DNA of 64,000 nucleotides from Nitrospirota bacterium (GTDB lineage Bacteria > Nitrospirota > Nitrospiria > Nitrospirales > Nitrospiraceae), in assembly GCA_040755395.1 (NCBI GenBank), contig JBFMAX010000001.1:698826-762825 (forward strand). Direction: 5' to 3'. The notes beneath the pieces are model-generated. The model had not been told where the DNA came from. It searched no databases and saw nothing but the letters and a program-made list of their open reading frames with translations. Below are positions 45,735 through 53,845 of the stretch, in pieces (position 1 is the stretch's first letter; each line of letters opens with the position of its first letter). The translations under genes were made by a program, and so were the position numbers.

Positions 45735-47444
45735 TTGCGGACATCGTCACGCCTGTCGGCGCGACAGCCACTTCAGACCGTGATCGGATCGGCGTTGGAA
45801 GAGCTCGCCGACGGACAGGTCGTTGAGCGGCTGTGGGCCAAAGATCATACGCTCTGGAAACCGGACCCGGCGGAGATCGACGACCGGCTTGGCTGGCTGA
45901 CCGTGGCGGAACAGATGCGCGAGCACATCGGCGCGCTCCGCACCTTCGCCCGATCGGCCAAGGACTCGGGCTATCGGGACGTGGTCCTGCTGGGCATGGG
46001 AGGGAGCAGCCTCGGTCCGGAGGTCCTCCGTGGCACGTTCGGGTCGGCGCGCGGATTCCCGCGCCTGTGGGTGCTCGACTCGACGGTCCCGCAAGCGATC
46101 CTCGAGGTGACGCGGGCGATCCAGCCAGCCCGTACCCTGTTCATCGTAGCCAGCAAGTCCGGCGGCACGATCGAAGTGATGTCGCTCTTCGCCCACTTCT
46201 GGGAGTTGGTCTCCCGGACGAAGGGGAACCGCGGAGGCGCGCAGTTCATCGCGATCACCGATCCCGGCACGAGCCTGGAAAAATTGGCGAGCGAGCGTGG
46301 ATTCTGGCAGACCTTCGCCAATCCGCCGGACATCGGAGGGCGGTACTCCGTCCTGTCCTACTTCGGCTTGGTGCCTGCGGCGCTCATGGGACTGGATCTC
46401 GCCGGGTTGGTGGATCGGGAGATCGCGATGGCCGAGGCCTGCCGATGCCATGCCCCCCTGGACCGAAATCCGGGCGCCTACCTTGGCGCGATCATGGGAG
46501 CGCTGGGCCGGCAGGGTCTGGACAAGGTCACGATCGTCGCTTCTCCCAGGATCAGCACCTTCGGGTTGTGGGCCGAACAACTGCTCGCCGAAAGCACCGG
46601 CAAGGAAGGCAAGGGCCTGGTGCCGGTGGCGGAGGAACCGTTGAGCCGCCCGTCGGTGTATGGAATGGATCGAATCTTCGTCTATCTTCGGCTCAAGGGC
46701 GACAAGAATGGACGCCTCGATGGTCACGCGACGGCCCTCGAACGGGTCGGACACCCGGTCGTTCGACTCGAACTCCGCGACCGCTACGATCTCGCCGCGG
46801 AGTTCTTTCGGTGGGAGTTTGCCACAGCGGTCGCCGGCTATTTCCTCGGCATCCATCCCTTCGATCAGCCGAACGTGCAGGAGAGCAAGGACAACACGCA
46901 CCGCGTGCTCAAGGAAGTGGAAGCCGCGGGCCGGCTGCCACGGCAGCGTGAAACGACCGTCAAGGCAGCGGCGGACACGATCGTCCGCCAGGCGGTTCCG
47001 GGACGGTACGTGGCCATCCTCACGTATGCCCCGCCTTCGGCCCAAGTCGGGGCGGCGATTCGGTCGCTCCGCAAGGCCATTCTCACGACGTCGCCGGTGG
47101 CCACCACCGCAGGCTATGGTCCGCGTTATCTCCATTCCACCGGTCAACTGCATAAAGGCGGGCCGAACACCGGTCTGTTTCTGCAATTGGTCGATGAGAT
47201 GAAGCCGGATCTGGCGATACCGGATAAACCTTACACGTTCGGTACGCTGGCGCGGGCGCAGGCGATCGGCGACCTGCAATCGTTGCACGCCCACGGGCGG
47301 ACCGCCGTCAGCGTGCAACTTGGACGGCGGCCGCTCGCCACGATCAAGGTCTTGGCTCGAGCCTTCGCAGCACCTTCGTCGACCGGTCGCCGCCCGACCG
47401 CACAGGGCCGGAAGTCACGAGGCGCGAAGACATCACACCGATAA
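45735..47444 (+). CDS. pgi: Glucose-6-phosphate isomerase
   Basis: Interconverts glucose-6-P and fructose-6-P. It has SIS-type tandem domains: VVLLGMGGSSLGPEVLRGTF, FIVASKSGGTIEVMSLFAHF and the PGI signature DIGGRYSVLSYFGL. The sequence is closest in style to the C-terminal isomerase half of transaldolase-PGI fusions; no transaldolase part is present here. I chose TTG 45735, five bases after GGAGG; longer frames begin with a non-conserved basic stretch. The last 30 residues (Ser/Arg/Lys-rich) look like an unstructured extension. First gene of pgi-pgl-glk-rpiA. Confidence 0.9.
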   Translation: MRTSSRLSARQPLQTVIGSALEELADGQVVERLWAKDHTLWKPDPAEIDDRLGWLTVAEQMREHIGALRTFARSAKDSGYRDVVLLGMGGSSLGPEVLRGTFGSARGFPRLWVLDSTVPQAILEVTRAIQPARTLFIVASKSGGTIEVMSLFAHFWELVSRTKGNRGGAQFIAITDPGTSLEKLASERGFWQTFANPPDIGGRYSVLSYFGLVPAALMGLDLAGLVDREIAMAEACRCHAPLDRNPGAYLGAIMGALGRQGLDKVTIVASPRISTFGLWAEQLLAESTGKEGKGLVPVAEEPLSRPSVYGMDRIFVYLRLKGDKNGRLDGHATALERVGHPVVRLELRDRYDLAAEFFRWEFATAVAGYFLGIHPFDQPNVQESKDNTHRVLKEVEAAGRLPRQRETTVKAAADTIVRQAVPGRYVAILTYAPPSAQVGAAIRSLRKAILTTSPVATTAGYGPRYLHSTGQLHKGGPNTGLFLQLVDEMKPDLAIPDKPYTFGTLARAQAIGDLQSLHAHGRTAVSVQLGRRPLATIKVLARAFAAPSSTGRRPTAQGRKSRGAKTSHR

Positions 47445-47445
47445 C

Positions 47446-48228
47446 ATGAGCGTCGCGCCTGAAATTCGGATCATGAGCGATGCGGAAGAGGTGGCGCAAG
47501 AGGCCGCCGAACTCTTCGTGTGGCTGGGCGAACAGGCGATCAAAAGAAGCGGGCGGTTCCTGGTGGCCCTTTCCGGCGGCTCGACCCCGAAGGCGCTGTA
47601 CACAAAGCTGGCCGGTCCGGAGTTCTCAGCCCGATTGGAGTGGAGTCGTGTGAGGTTTGTTTTCGGAGATGAGCGCTGCGTCCCGCCGGACCATCCGGAG
47701 AGTAATTACGGCATGGCCGACGCGATCCTGTTCCAGCCGTTGAAAATTCAGCCCGGCCAAGTGTTACGGATGAAGGGCGAAGACAGCGACCCAGACCGGG
47801 CGGCTCGGCTCTATGAGGCGCTCTTGAGGCAAGAATGCGGAACGGTCGACGGCGCGTGGCCTATGTTCGATGCGGTGCTGCTCGGACTGGGCGAAGACGG
47901 CCATGTCGCCTCGCTGTTTCCCGGTACGGACGCCGTGAACGAACAGACACGATGGGTGGTCGCGACGAAGTCGCCCCGCGGAGTCGCGTCCCGGTTGACT
48001 CTGACCCTGGGCGTCATCAATCACGCCGGCGTCGTGATCTTCCTCGTGACCGGCCCCCATAAGGCTTCCGTGGTCCGGACGGTGCTGGAAGGGCGGGAGC
48101 CGCAGACCGCCCCTCTGCCGGCCGCGCTGGTGCGTCCCGAACGAGGACGCCTCATCTGGTTTCTCGACCAGGCGGCCGCATCGGAACTCACTGTCACCAG
48201 ACAAGGCATAACGTCTCGCGAGGAATAA
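47446..48228 (+). CDS. pgl: 6-phosphogluconolactonase
   Basis: Hydrolyses 6-phosphogluconolactone in the oxidative pentose phosphate pathway. The 260-residue DevB/Pgl-type protein has FLVALSGGSTPKALYTKLAG, VRFVFGDERCVPPDHPESNY, DAVLLGLGEDGHVASLFPGT and the terminal RLIWFLDQAAASEL. ATG 47446 follows the pgi stop by one base. Zwf (G6P dehydrogenase), the enzyme that makes its substrate, is not in the window. Confidence 0.95.
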   Translation: MSVAPEIRIMSDAEEVAQEAAELFVWLGEQAIKRSGRFLVALSGGSTPKALYTKLAGPEFSARLEWSRVRFVFGDERCVPPDHPESNYGMADAILFQPLKIQPGQVLRMKGEDSDPDRAARLYEALLRQECGTVDGAWPMFDAVLLGLGEDGHVASLFPGTDAVNEQTRWVVATKSPRGVASRLTLTLGVINHAGVVIFLVTGPHKASVVRTVLEGREPQTAPLPAALVRPERGRLIWFLDQAAASELTVTRQGITSREE

Positions 48229-49311
48229 ATGATACTGGCGGGCGACATCGGGGGCACGAAGACCAACCTGGCGTTGTTTGACTGGAAGACCGAGCGGGTG
48301 GAACCGGTCCGCGAGGAAACCTTTCACAGCGGCGACTACAAGGCGCTCGAGGAGATCCTGGCGGAGTTTCTGACGCCGCCGGCCAAGCCCGCGATCTCGG
48401 AAGACGAAGAGAACTCCCAAGACGCGGAGGCGTCGTCCGAGACGCGGCCGCAGGAGCCAAAGACCCCGGAATCCCTCATCATCGACGCCGCCTGCTTCGG
48501 CGTGGCGGGACCCGTCATCGACAACCGTTGCCAGACGACCAACCTCCCATGGATCGTCGATGGGGCGGCGCTGGGGAAGCAATTCGGCATTCCACAGGTC
48601 CGTCTCCTCAACGACCTGGAGGCCACCGCCCACGGGGTCCTGTGGTTAAGACCGGATGAAGTGGACGTGCTCAACAAGGGAACCCCGCCCAAAACCAAAC
48701 AGGCCCTGGCGCTGATTGCGGCGGGAACGGGGTTGGGCGAAGCGATCCTGTTCTGGGACGGCGGCCAATACCGGCCGATGCCGTCGGAAGGCGGACATGC
48801 GGACTTCGCGCCCAACAGCGACAGCGAGATCGACCTCTTGCGGCATCTGCGCGGCAGCTATCTCCACGTGAGTTACGAACGCGTCCTCTCCGGCGCAGGG
48901 CTGTACGCGATCTATGAGTTTCTCCGCGACACAAAGAGGAACGAGCCGACCTGGCTGGCGGAGAAGATCAAAGTCGGCGATCCCGCCGCGGTCATCGCCG
49001 AGGCGGGATTGAAGGGTCAGGCGGAGATCGCCAAACAGGCGCTGGATCTCTTCGCCTCGATTTACGGCGCGGAGGCCGGCAACCTGGCGCTGAAAGCGCT
49101 GGCGCTCGACGGCGTCTATGTCGGCGGCGGCATCGCCCCCAAACTGATCGCCAAGCTGAAAGACGGCACGTTCATGAAGGCCTTTACCAATAAGGGCCGG
49201 TACAAGCGGCTGATGAGCGGGATCCCGGTCAAGGTGGTGATGAACGAGAAAACCGCCTTGCTCGGCGCGGCGGCGTGTGCGGCGAAGCTTGTTCACGGTG
49301 GTCCGTCATGA
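48229..49311 (+). CDS. glk: Glucokinase (bacterial Glk family) with acidic insert
   Basis: ATP-dependent glucose phosphorylation. The 360-residue product has phosphate-1 motif LAGDIGGTKTNLALFD, IDAACFGVAGPVID, sugar-site LLNDLEATAHGV, and ALIAAGTGLGEAILFWDGG. A later SEGGHADFAPNSDSEIDLL matches E. coli-type Glk. An insert of about 25 acidic residues (near 56-82, SEDEENSQDAEASSETRPQE) is unusual and probably a surface loop. The start codon directly follows the pgl stop and the 3' end overlaps rpiA (ATGA). Confidence 0.93.
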   Translation: MILAGDIGGTKTNLALFDWKTERVEPVREETFHSGDYKALEEILAEFLTPPAKPAISEDEENSQDAEASSETRPQEPKTPESLIIDAACFGVAGPVIDNRCQTTNLPWIVDGAALGKQFGIPQVRLLNDLEATAHGVLWLRPDEVDVLNKGTPPKTKQALALIAAGTGLGEAILFWDGGQYRPMPSEGGHADFAPNSDSEIDLLRHLRGSYLHVSYERVLSGAGLYAIYEFLRDTKRNEPTWLAEKIKVGDPAAVIAEAGLKGQAEIAKQALDLFASIYGAEAGNLALKALALDGVYVGGGIAPKLIAKLKDGTFMKAFTNKGRYKRLMSGIPVKVVMNEKTALLGAAACAAKLVHGGPS

Positions 49312-50006
49312 CGAATGTTCGCGATCTCGACGCGCTCAAGCGCGCAGCCGCGCTCAAGGCCCTCGAATACGTCCGCGACGGCATGGTCGTCGGATTGGGA
49401 ACCGGCTCGACCGCCAAGCATGCGGTGCTCGGTCTGGCAGAGCGGGTGAAGGCGGGCCTGAAGATCCGAGGCGTGCCGACATCGCACGAGACCGCCGAAC
49501 TGGCCAGGCGTCATGGCATCGACCTGATCGAAACGGATGACGCATGGTCGATCGATGTCGCGATCGACGGCGCCGATCAGGTCGATCCGCACCTGAACCT
49601 GATCAAAGGCGGCGGCGGGGCGCTGCTCAAAGAGAAGATCGTGGCGGCCGCCGCGCGTCGACTGATCATCGTGGTGGACTATACCAAAATGGTTCCTGCC
49701 CTCGGCAATTCGTTTCCTCTCCCGATCGAGGTGGTCCCCTTCGGCTGGGGCAGTACCGCACGCCAACTCGAAACATTGGGCGGAAAGGCGGTGCTCCGCC
49801 GGCGGAACGGGCGGATCTTCACGACCGAAGCCGGGCATTACATTCTGGATCTGCAACTCGGCCGGATCGACCGACCGGCGGAACTCGAGACACAACTCAA
49901 TCTGATCCCCGGCGTGGTCGAAACCGGCCTGTTCGTCGGACGCACCAGTCTGTTGATCGTCGGCACTCCGGATGGCGTCGAGATCCATCACCCGCCGGAG
50001 CCGTGA
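49308..50006 (+). CDS. rpiA: Ribose-5-phosphate isomerase A
   Basis: Interconverts ribose-5-P and ribulose-5-P. The 232-residue protein has GMVVGLGTGSTAKHAVLGL (phosphate loop), VAIDGADQVDPHLNLIKGGG (catalytic Asp) and KEKIVAAAARRLIIVVDYTK, all RpiA blocks. ATG 49308 overlaps the glk stop, so translation is coupled. With rpe at 6822 it supplies the non-oxidative pentose branch. Confidence 0.96.
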   Translation: MTNVRDLDALKRAAALKALEYVRDGMVVGLGTGSTAKHAVLGLAERVKAGLKIRGVPTSHETAELARRHGIDLIETDDAWSIDVAIDGADQVDPHLNLIKGGGGALLKEKIVAAAARRLIIVVDYTKMVPALGNSFPLPIEVVPFGWGSTARQLETLGGKAVLRRRNGRIFTTEAGHYILDLQLGRIDRPAELETQLNLIPGVVETGLFVGRTSLLIVGTPDGVEIHHPPEP

Positions 50007-50009
50007 ACG

Positions 50010-52886
50010 GTGCCGATGCGGAGTCATGGCTGGACCCGCTCGAGCTTGCCGGACGACCCGGAAGCGCCCCTGTCGCGCGATGTGACGCGGCGTGGCGTCC
50101 TTCAGCTTACTTCGCGCTGCACGGGGCGACTGATCGTCTTGGCCGGCGGCGTGTGGCTCGCCTGGCTGTGTGGTAACCCTCGCGCAGGCGCCGGCGGCGG
50201 GCGGGAGCCGACACGGCCGCCGCGTGAAGCGCCCGAAGAGTCTTCGACAGGGAGGAGATCCGTGGATCCATATCGGTTGCCGAGACACGTCATCCCGAGC
50301 CGGTATGAGCTGCGGCTCGAGCCGGACCTCGCCTCGTTCACGTTCACCGGGCAGGAAACCGTCGAGTTGACCGTCCACCAGGTGACCTCGGAACTGGTGC
50401 TCAATGCCGCCGACCTCGCGGTGACGTCCGCGCGCATCGAGAACGATCGCGGGGCGTCGTACGAGGGAACGGTCGAATTGGAGGAAGCGGTGGAGCGATG
50501 TCGCATCCGATTTCCCGCCGCCCTCCAACCCGGCGGCTGGCGACTGACGCTCACCTTCAGCGGCGTGCTGAACGAGAAGCTGCGGGGCTTCTACCGCAGC
50601 ACCTACAAGGACCAGGCCGGCGCCACGCACCGGCTTGCCGCGACGCAATTCGAAGCAACCGACGCGCGACGCGCGTTTCCTTGCTGGGACGAGCCGGACT
50701 TCAAAGCGGTCTTTGCCGCGACGCTGGCGATCGACCCGGCGCTGACAGCCGTCTCCAACACCCGGATCCTGTCGGAGCGGCGGGAAGGCGGCAAGAAAGT
50801 GGTGCGGTTCGCGGATACGATCCGCATGTCCACCTACCTCGTCGCCTTCGTGGTCGGAGAGCTGGAAGCAACGGACCCGGTCACCGTCGGCCAGACGCCG
50901 TTGCGGGTCTGGGCCGTCCCCGGCAAACGACACCTCGCCAGGTTTGGGCAGGAGATCGGAGCCTTCTCCCTGCGGTTCTTCGAGGAGTACTACGGTATTT
51001 CCTACCCCGGCGACAAGCTGGATCTGATCGCGATTCCGGACTTCGCCTCCGGCGCGATGGAAAACCTCGGCGCGATCACGTTCCGGGAAACCGCGCTGCT
51101 GGTGGATCAGCGCGCCGCCACCCACGCCGAACTCGAACGGGTGGCCGACGTCGTCGCGCACGAGAACGCCCACATGTGGTTCGGCGACCTCGTGACCATG
51201 TCCTGGTGGAACGGCCTGTGGCTGAACGAAGCCTTTGCGACCTTCATGGAGATGTTGGCCGTGGACGCGTGGAAACCGGAGTGGCAACGCTGGGTGACCT
51301 TCGGCGCCTCCCGCGCGGCCGCATTGTCGGTGGACGGCTTGCACAGTACCAGACCGATCGAATACCCGGTCCGCGCGCCGAAGGACGCCGATGCCATGTT
51401 CGATGTCTTGACCTATGAAAAGGGCGCGGCGGTCCTGCGGATGCTGGAGCAGCATCTCGGCCCGGCCGTGTTTCGCGACGGCGTCCGGGATTATCTCCGT
51501 ACCCATGCCTACGCTAATGCCGACACCGGCGATCTCTGGGCGTCGCTGGGAAAAGCGGCCAAGCAGCCGGTCCCCGAACTGATGGATGCCTGGATCTTCA
51601 AACCCGGTTATCCGCTCCTCACCGCCGAGATCAAGGGCGATTCCGAACTGGTGCTGACTCAACAGCGCTTCACCTATCTCAGTTCACCCCCTGATCCTTT
51701 TCCGTCGTCTCCTGGCAGTCGTCAATCGTCCTCCCCCCTCGCCCCTGACCCCTCGCCGACCACCTGGCAGGTGCCCATCCAACTGCGGATCGTCGCCGGC
51801 GGCAAGACGGAGACGAGGCGATTGCTCCTCAACGACAAGGAAACCACCCTGGCTCTGCCGCCGGGCTTCGAGTCGGTGTTGCTCAACGAGGGGGGCCACG
51901 GCTTTTACCGCGTTCGCTATGCGCCGGAGCTGTTGGAGCGCCTGATCCCGCTCCTGCCGGACCGGCTGGCGGCGACCGAACGGTTCAACCTGGTCAACGA
52001 CGTGTGGGCTGCCGCCGTCGCGGGCTTGATGCCGCTCGACGCCTACCTCGACCTGACCGGCCGGTTCACAGCCGAACGGGACAAGAATGTCTGGGCGCTC
52101 CTGCTCGACTCGTTCCAGCAACTCAACCGGATTATCGACTCACACGATCGCCCCCTGCTCGAGGCCTTGGTCCGCGATCGAGTGGCGCCGGCGGTCAAGG
52201 ATCTCGGTTGGGCACCGCAGCGAACGGAGGACGAGCTGACCCGCCAACTGCGCGGCGAACTGATCCGCGCCCTGGGCACTATCGGGAACGACGCGGCCGT
52301 GCAAACGCGCGCGGCCGAGCTGTACCAGGCCTATCTGCAAGATGCGGACGCGGTGGACCCGAACATCGTGTCGGCGCTCGTGGCGATCCTCGCCCACACC
52401 GGCGACGAGTCACGGTATCAAGAGTTCTCCGAACGGTTTGCCAAGGCTGCAACGCCGCAGGAAGAGCGGCGCTATCTTTTCGCCCTGGCTGCGTTCCGGC
52501 GGCACGAGCTGTTGGAACGGACGCTGGCACGGACCCTCAACGGCGAGATCCGAACGCAGGACGGTCCGTTCCTCGTCGGCGCGATCCTGGGAAGCGTCTA
52601 CGGCCGCGAGCTGGCGTGGAACTTCGTGAAGATCAACTGGGACACGATGGATCGGCTGTTCCCCAAGAACGGCCTGCGCCGCATGTGCGGCGGCATCGTC
52701 GGCCTCGCCACGCCCGAACTCGAGCGGGACGTGCGCGAGTTTTTCACGTCGCGCAAGATCGACCTCGGCGGCAAAACGCTGGACCAGTATCTGGAGCAAC
52801 TACGCGTGGTGGTGAGGTTCCGCGAGCGCAGCGGCACGGAACTCCGCGGCTATCTCCAACGATTCAGCGCCGTCGCGCTTCGATAA
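50010..52886 (+). CDS. M1-family zinc aminopeptidase, exported, with Ser/Pro insert
   Basis: Removes N-terminal residues from peptides. It is 958 residues with a hydrophobic N-terminal segment (LIVLAGGVWLAWLCGNPRAG) suggesting export or a lipoprotein-like anchor. The M1 domain shows the GAMENLGAITFRE exopeptidase motif and zinc site HENAHMWFGD (HExxH form) with the downstream Glu in NEAFATFMEML. A long ERAP1-like helical C-terminal domain follows. Between the catalytic and C-terminal domains (residues about 559-583) lies a Ser/Pro-rich segment (SSPPDPFPSSPGSRQSSSPL) whose DNA resembles the spacer repeats. GTG 50010 or ATG 50016 is the start. Confidence 0.92.
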   Translation: MPMRSHGWTRSSLPDDPEAPLSRDVTRRGVLQLTSRCTGRLIVLAGGVWLAWLCGNPRAGAGGGREPTRPPREAPEESSTGRRSVDPYRLPRHVIPSRYELRLEPDLASFTFTGQETVELTVHQVTSELVLNAADLAVTSARIENDRGASYEGTVELEEAVERCRIRFPAALQPGGWRLTLTFSGVLNEKLRGFYRSTYKDQAGATHRLAATQFEATDARRAFPCWDEPDFKAVFAATLAIDPALTAVSNTRILSERREGGKKVVRFADTIRMSTYLVAFVVGELEATDPVTVGQTPLRVWAVPGKRHLARFGQEIGAFSLRFFEEYYGISYPGDKLDLIAIPDFASGAMENLGAITFRETALLVDQRAATHAELERVADVVAHENAHMWFGDLVTMSWWNGLWLNEAFATFMEMLAVDAWKPEWQRWVTFGASRAAALSVDGLHSTRPIEYPVRAPKDADAMFDVLTYEKGAAVLRMLEQHLGPAVFRDGVRDYLRTHAYANADTGDLWASLGKAAKQPVPELMDAWIFKPGYPLLTAEIKGDSELVLTQQRFTYLSSPPDPFPSSPGSRQSSSPLAPDPSPTTWQVPIQLRIVAGGKTETRRLLLNDKETTLALPPGFESVLLNEGGHGFYRVRYAPELLERLIPLLPDRLAATERFNLVNDVWAAAVAGLMPLDAYLDLTGRFTAERDKNVWALLLDSFQQLNRIIDSHDRPLLEALVRDRVAPAVKDLGWAPQRTEDELTRQLRGELIRALGTIGNDAAVQTRAAELYQAYLQDADAVDPNIVSALVAILAHTGDESRYQEFSERFAKAATPQEERRYLFALAAFRRHELLERTLARTLNGEIRTQDGPFLVGAILGSVYGRELAWNFVKINWDTMDRLFPKNGLRRMCGGIVGLATPELERDVREFFTSRKIDLGGKTLDQYLEQLRVVVRFRERSGTELRGYLQRFSAVALR
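51685..51758 (+). repeat. CCCCTCGCC-word tract inside the aminopeptidase gene
   Basis: CACCCCCTGATCC on the left and CCCCTCGCCCCTGACCCCTC on the right are built from CCCCT-words like the spacer tracts. The run keeps frame and encodes Ser/Pro-rich linker between two folded domains. Confidence 0.6.
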
Positions 52887-52887
52887 T

Positions 52888-52934
52888 CGTGAAACGTTGC
52901 TCGTTACTCGCAGGGAGCTCCACTACGTTTCACG
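52888..52934. repeat. CGTGAAACGT inverted repeat after the aminopeptidase
   Basis: CGTGAAACGT (52888-52897) and ACGTTTCACG (52925-52934) form a perfect 10-bp inverted repeat two bases after the stop codon. The same word recurs as a direct array at 61961-61992. It could act as a terminator stem but has no T run. Confidence 0.65.
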
Positions 52935-53019
52935 TTGAACGAACCGCCTGCTAGGCGCGGCGTTCGTGAAGACCTCCGACTTCTGGGCTACCGCTCCCCG
53001 GGTGGTCTCGAAAGCCAAC

Positions 53020-53040
53020 AAAGACTCCCGGTACCTTTTC
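53020..53040. repeat. Short repeat containing GACTCCCGGTACC, copy 1
   Basis: AAAGACTCCCGGTACCTTTT shares the 13-mer GACTCCCGGTACC with 54706-54718. It lies just upstream of the surviving higB fragment, where the rest of the toxin gene should be. Confidence 0.6.
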
Positions 53041-53054
53041 TTCGGCTTTTCTTC

Positions 53055-53123
53055 GTCTGGCGGATCATCTTCCGGTTTGAGAACGGCGCGGCGTATGATG
53101 TGGACTTGATTGATTACCATTAG
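53055..53123 (+). pseudogene. C-terminal remnant of a HigB/RelE-type toxin
   Basis: The last 22 codons before the stop read WRIIFRFENGAAYDVDLIDYH after a Val, matching the extreme C-terminus of HigB mRNA interferases (the W-R-I-x-F-x-F ... V-x-x-x-D-Y-H ending). The preceding 70 or so residues expected of HigB are not found in any frame; instead there is a short repeat at 53020-53040. The toxin is therefore truncated and presumably inactive, while its antitoxin gene 10 bases downstream is intact. Confidence 0.65.
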
Positions 53124-53133
53124 GAGAACTGCC

Positions 53134-53439
53134 ATGCGTATGAAGAACCCTCCCCATCCTGGACTGTCGGTGCGGCATGACTGCCTTGAGCCGCTGGGAC
53201 TGTCCGTGGCAGAAGGTGCGAAGGTGCTGGGGATCACGCGACAGGCGATGCATAACCTGGTGACCGGCAAGGCGGGGATTTCGGCAGAAATGGCAATCCG
53301 GCTGGACAAGGCGTTCGGCGGCGGTGCGGAGACGTGGCTGCGGATGCGGGCGGCCTACGACCTGGCGCAGATGGAAAAGAAGGCTGGAAAGATCAAGGTC
53401 AAGCGTGTGGCAGAAGCACCCAGACCTGTGCATGCATGA
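53134..53439 (+). CDS. higA: HigA-family antitoxin
   Basis: A 101-residue XRE/HigA-type DNA-binding antitoxin. It opens MRMKNPPHPGLSVRHDCLEP, the standard HigA start, followed by the helix-turn-helix VAEGAKVLGITRQAMHNLVT and AGISAEMAIRLDKAFGGGAE; a basic tail follows. AGGAG is correctly spaced before ATG 53134. It follows the higB remnant in the usual toxin-first order. An orphan antitoxin could still autoregulate or neutralise related toxins. Confidence 0.92.
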   Translation: MRMKNPPHPGLSVRHDCLEPLGLSVAEGAKVLGITRQAMHNLVTGKAGISAEMAIRLDKAFGGGAETWLRMRAAYDLAQMEKKAGKIKVKRVAEAPRPVHA

Positions 53440-53477
53440 GGCGGGGCCGACGACCGGGACGAGGATCTCATGGCCGA

Positions 53478-53534
53478 CACAAATTAAGGGGTCAACACAA
53501 ATTAAGGGGTCAAAATTAAGGGGTCAGACCCCTT
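53478..53534. repeat. AATTAAGGGGTCA repeats ending in a palindrome
   Basis: CACAAATTAAGGGGTCAA occurs twice in perfect tandem (53478-53495, 53496-53513). A third partial unit then runs into the perfect palindrome AAGGGGTC-A-GACCCCTT (53518-53534). The palindrome resembles REP-type elements, which are mobilised by REP-associated tyrosine transposases. No transposase is nearby. Confidence 0.75.
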
Positions 53535-53845
53535 TGTTTCCTCCCAGGCGCTCGACCTTTTCGACTGCCTGTGCCGTTGAACACGTGGTCGCTGTCATTC
53601 GCGCGGCCTGCTTACCTTGATTGCTCGCGGCCGTGTAATCGAAAGAAAAGTCGACCTGATACCGACGTTTCGTCCTGTAGGTTATACAGTCTCCTTGAAT
53701 AGGACCTTTTTCATCAGCCGCCACTTGCCTGGTGAGCGCTCGCGCCAGAGCTTTACTTCAATTCGCGAGCCGCCCAAAGAACTCAATCGCTCTCACAATT
53801 GCACTCTGATGCCAACTGCTGCTCGACAACGGACGTTTTCCGTGT
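53535..53845. other. Unassigned stretch with a possible small minus-strand ORF
   Basis: A 66-codon minus-strand frame with GTG start (53524-53724) encodes a protein-like sequence (RRYQVDFSFDYTAASNQGKQ). A second minus frame just upstream, near 53690-53790, reads SRIEVKLWRERSPGKWRLMK before a stop. They may be pieces of one decayed gene, but I recognise neither. Confidence 0.3.

Noticed and set aside
49293-51662. 789-codon minus-strand open frame across rpiA and the aminopeptidase
   Set aside because: Antisense to two clearly real genes; the composition is that of a shadow frame. Similar long shadows at 23498-25396 and 55708-57621 were rejected for the same reason.
52919-52940. Third parS site (ACGTTTCACGTTGAACG)
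   Set aside because: The invariant CACGTG centre is broken (CACGTT) and the symmetry is poor; it belongs to the CGTGAAACGT repeat tract.
53478-53526. CRISPR array
   Set aside because: The repeats are directly adjacent with no spacers and no cas gene is near.
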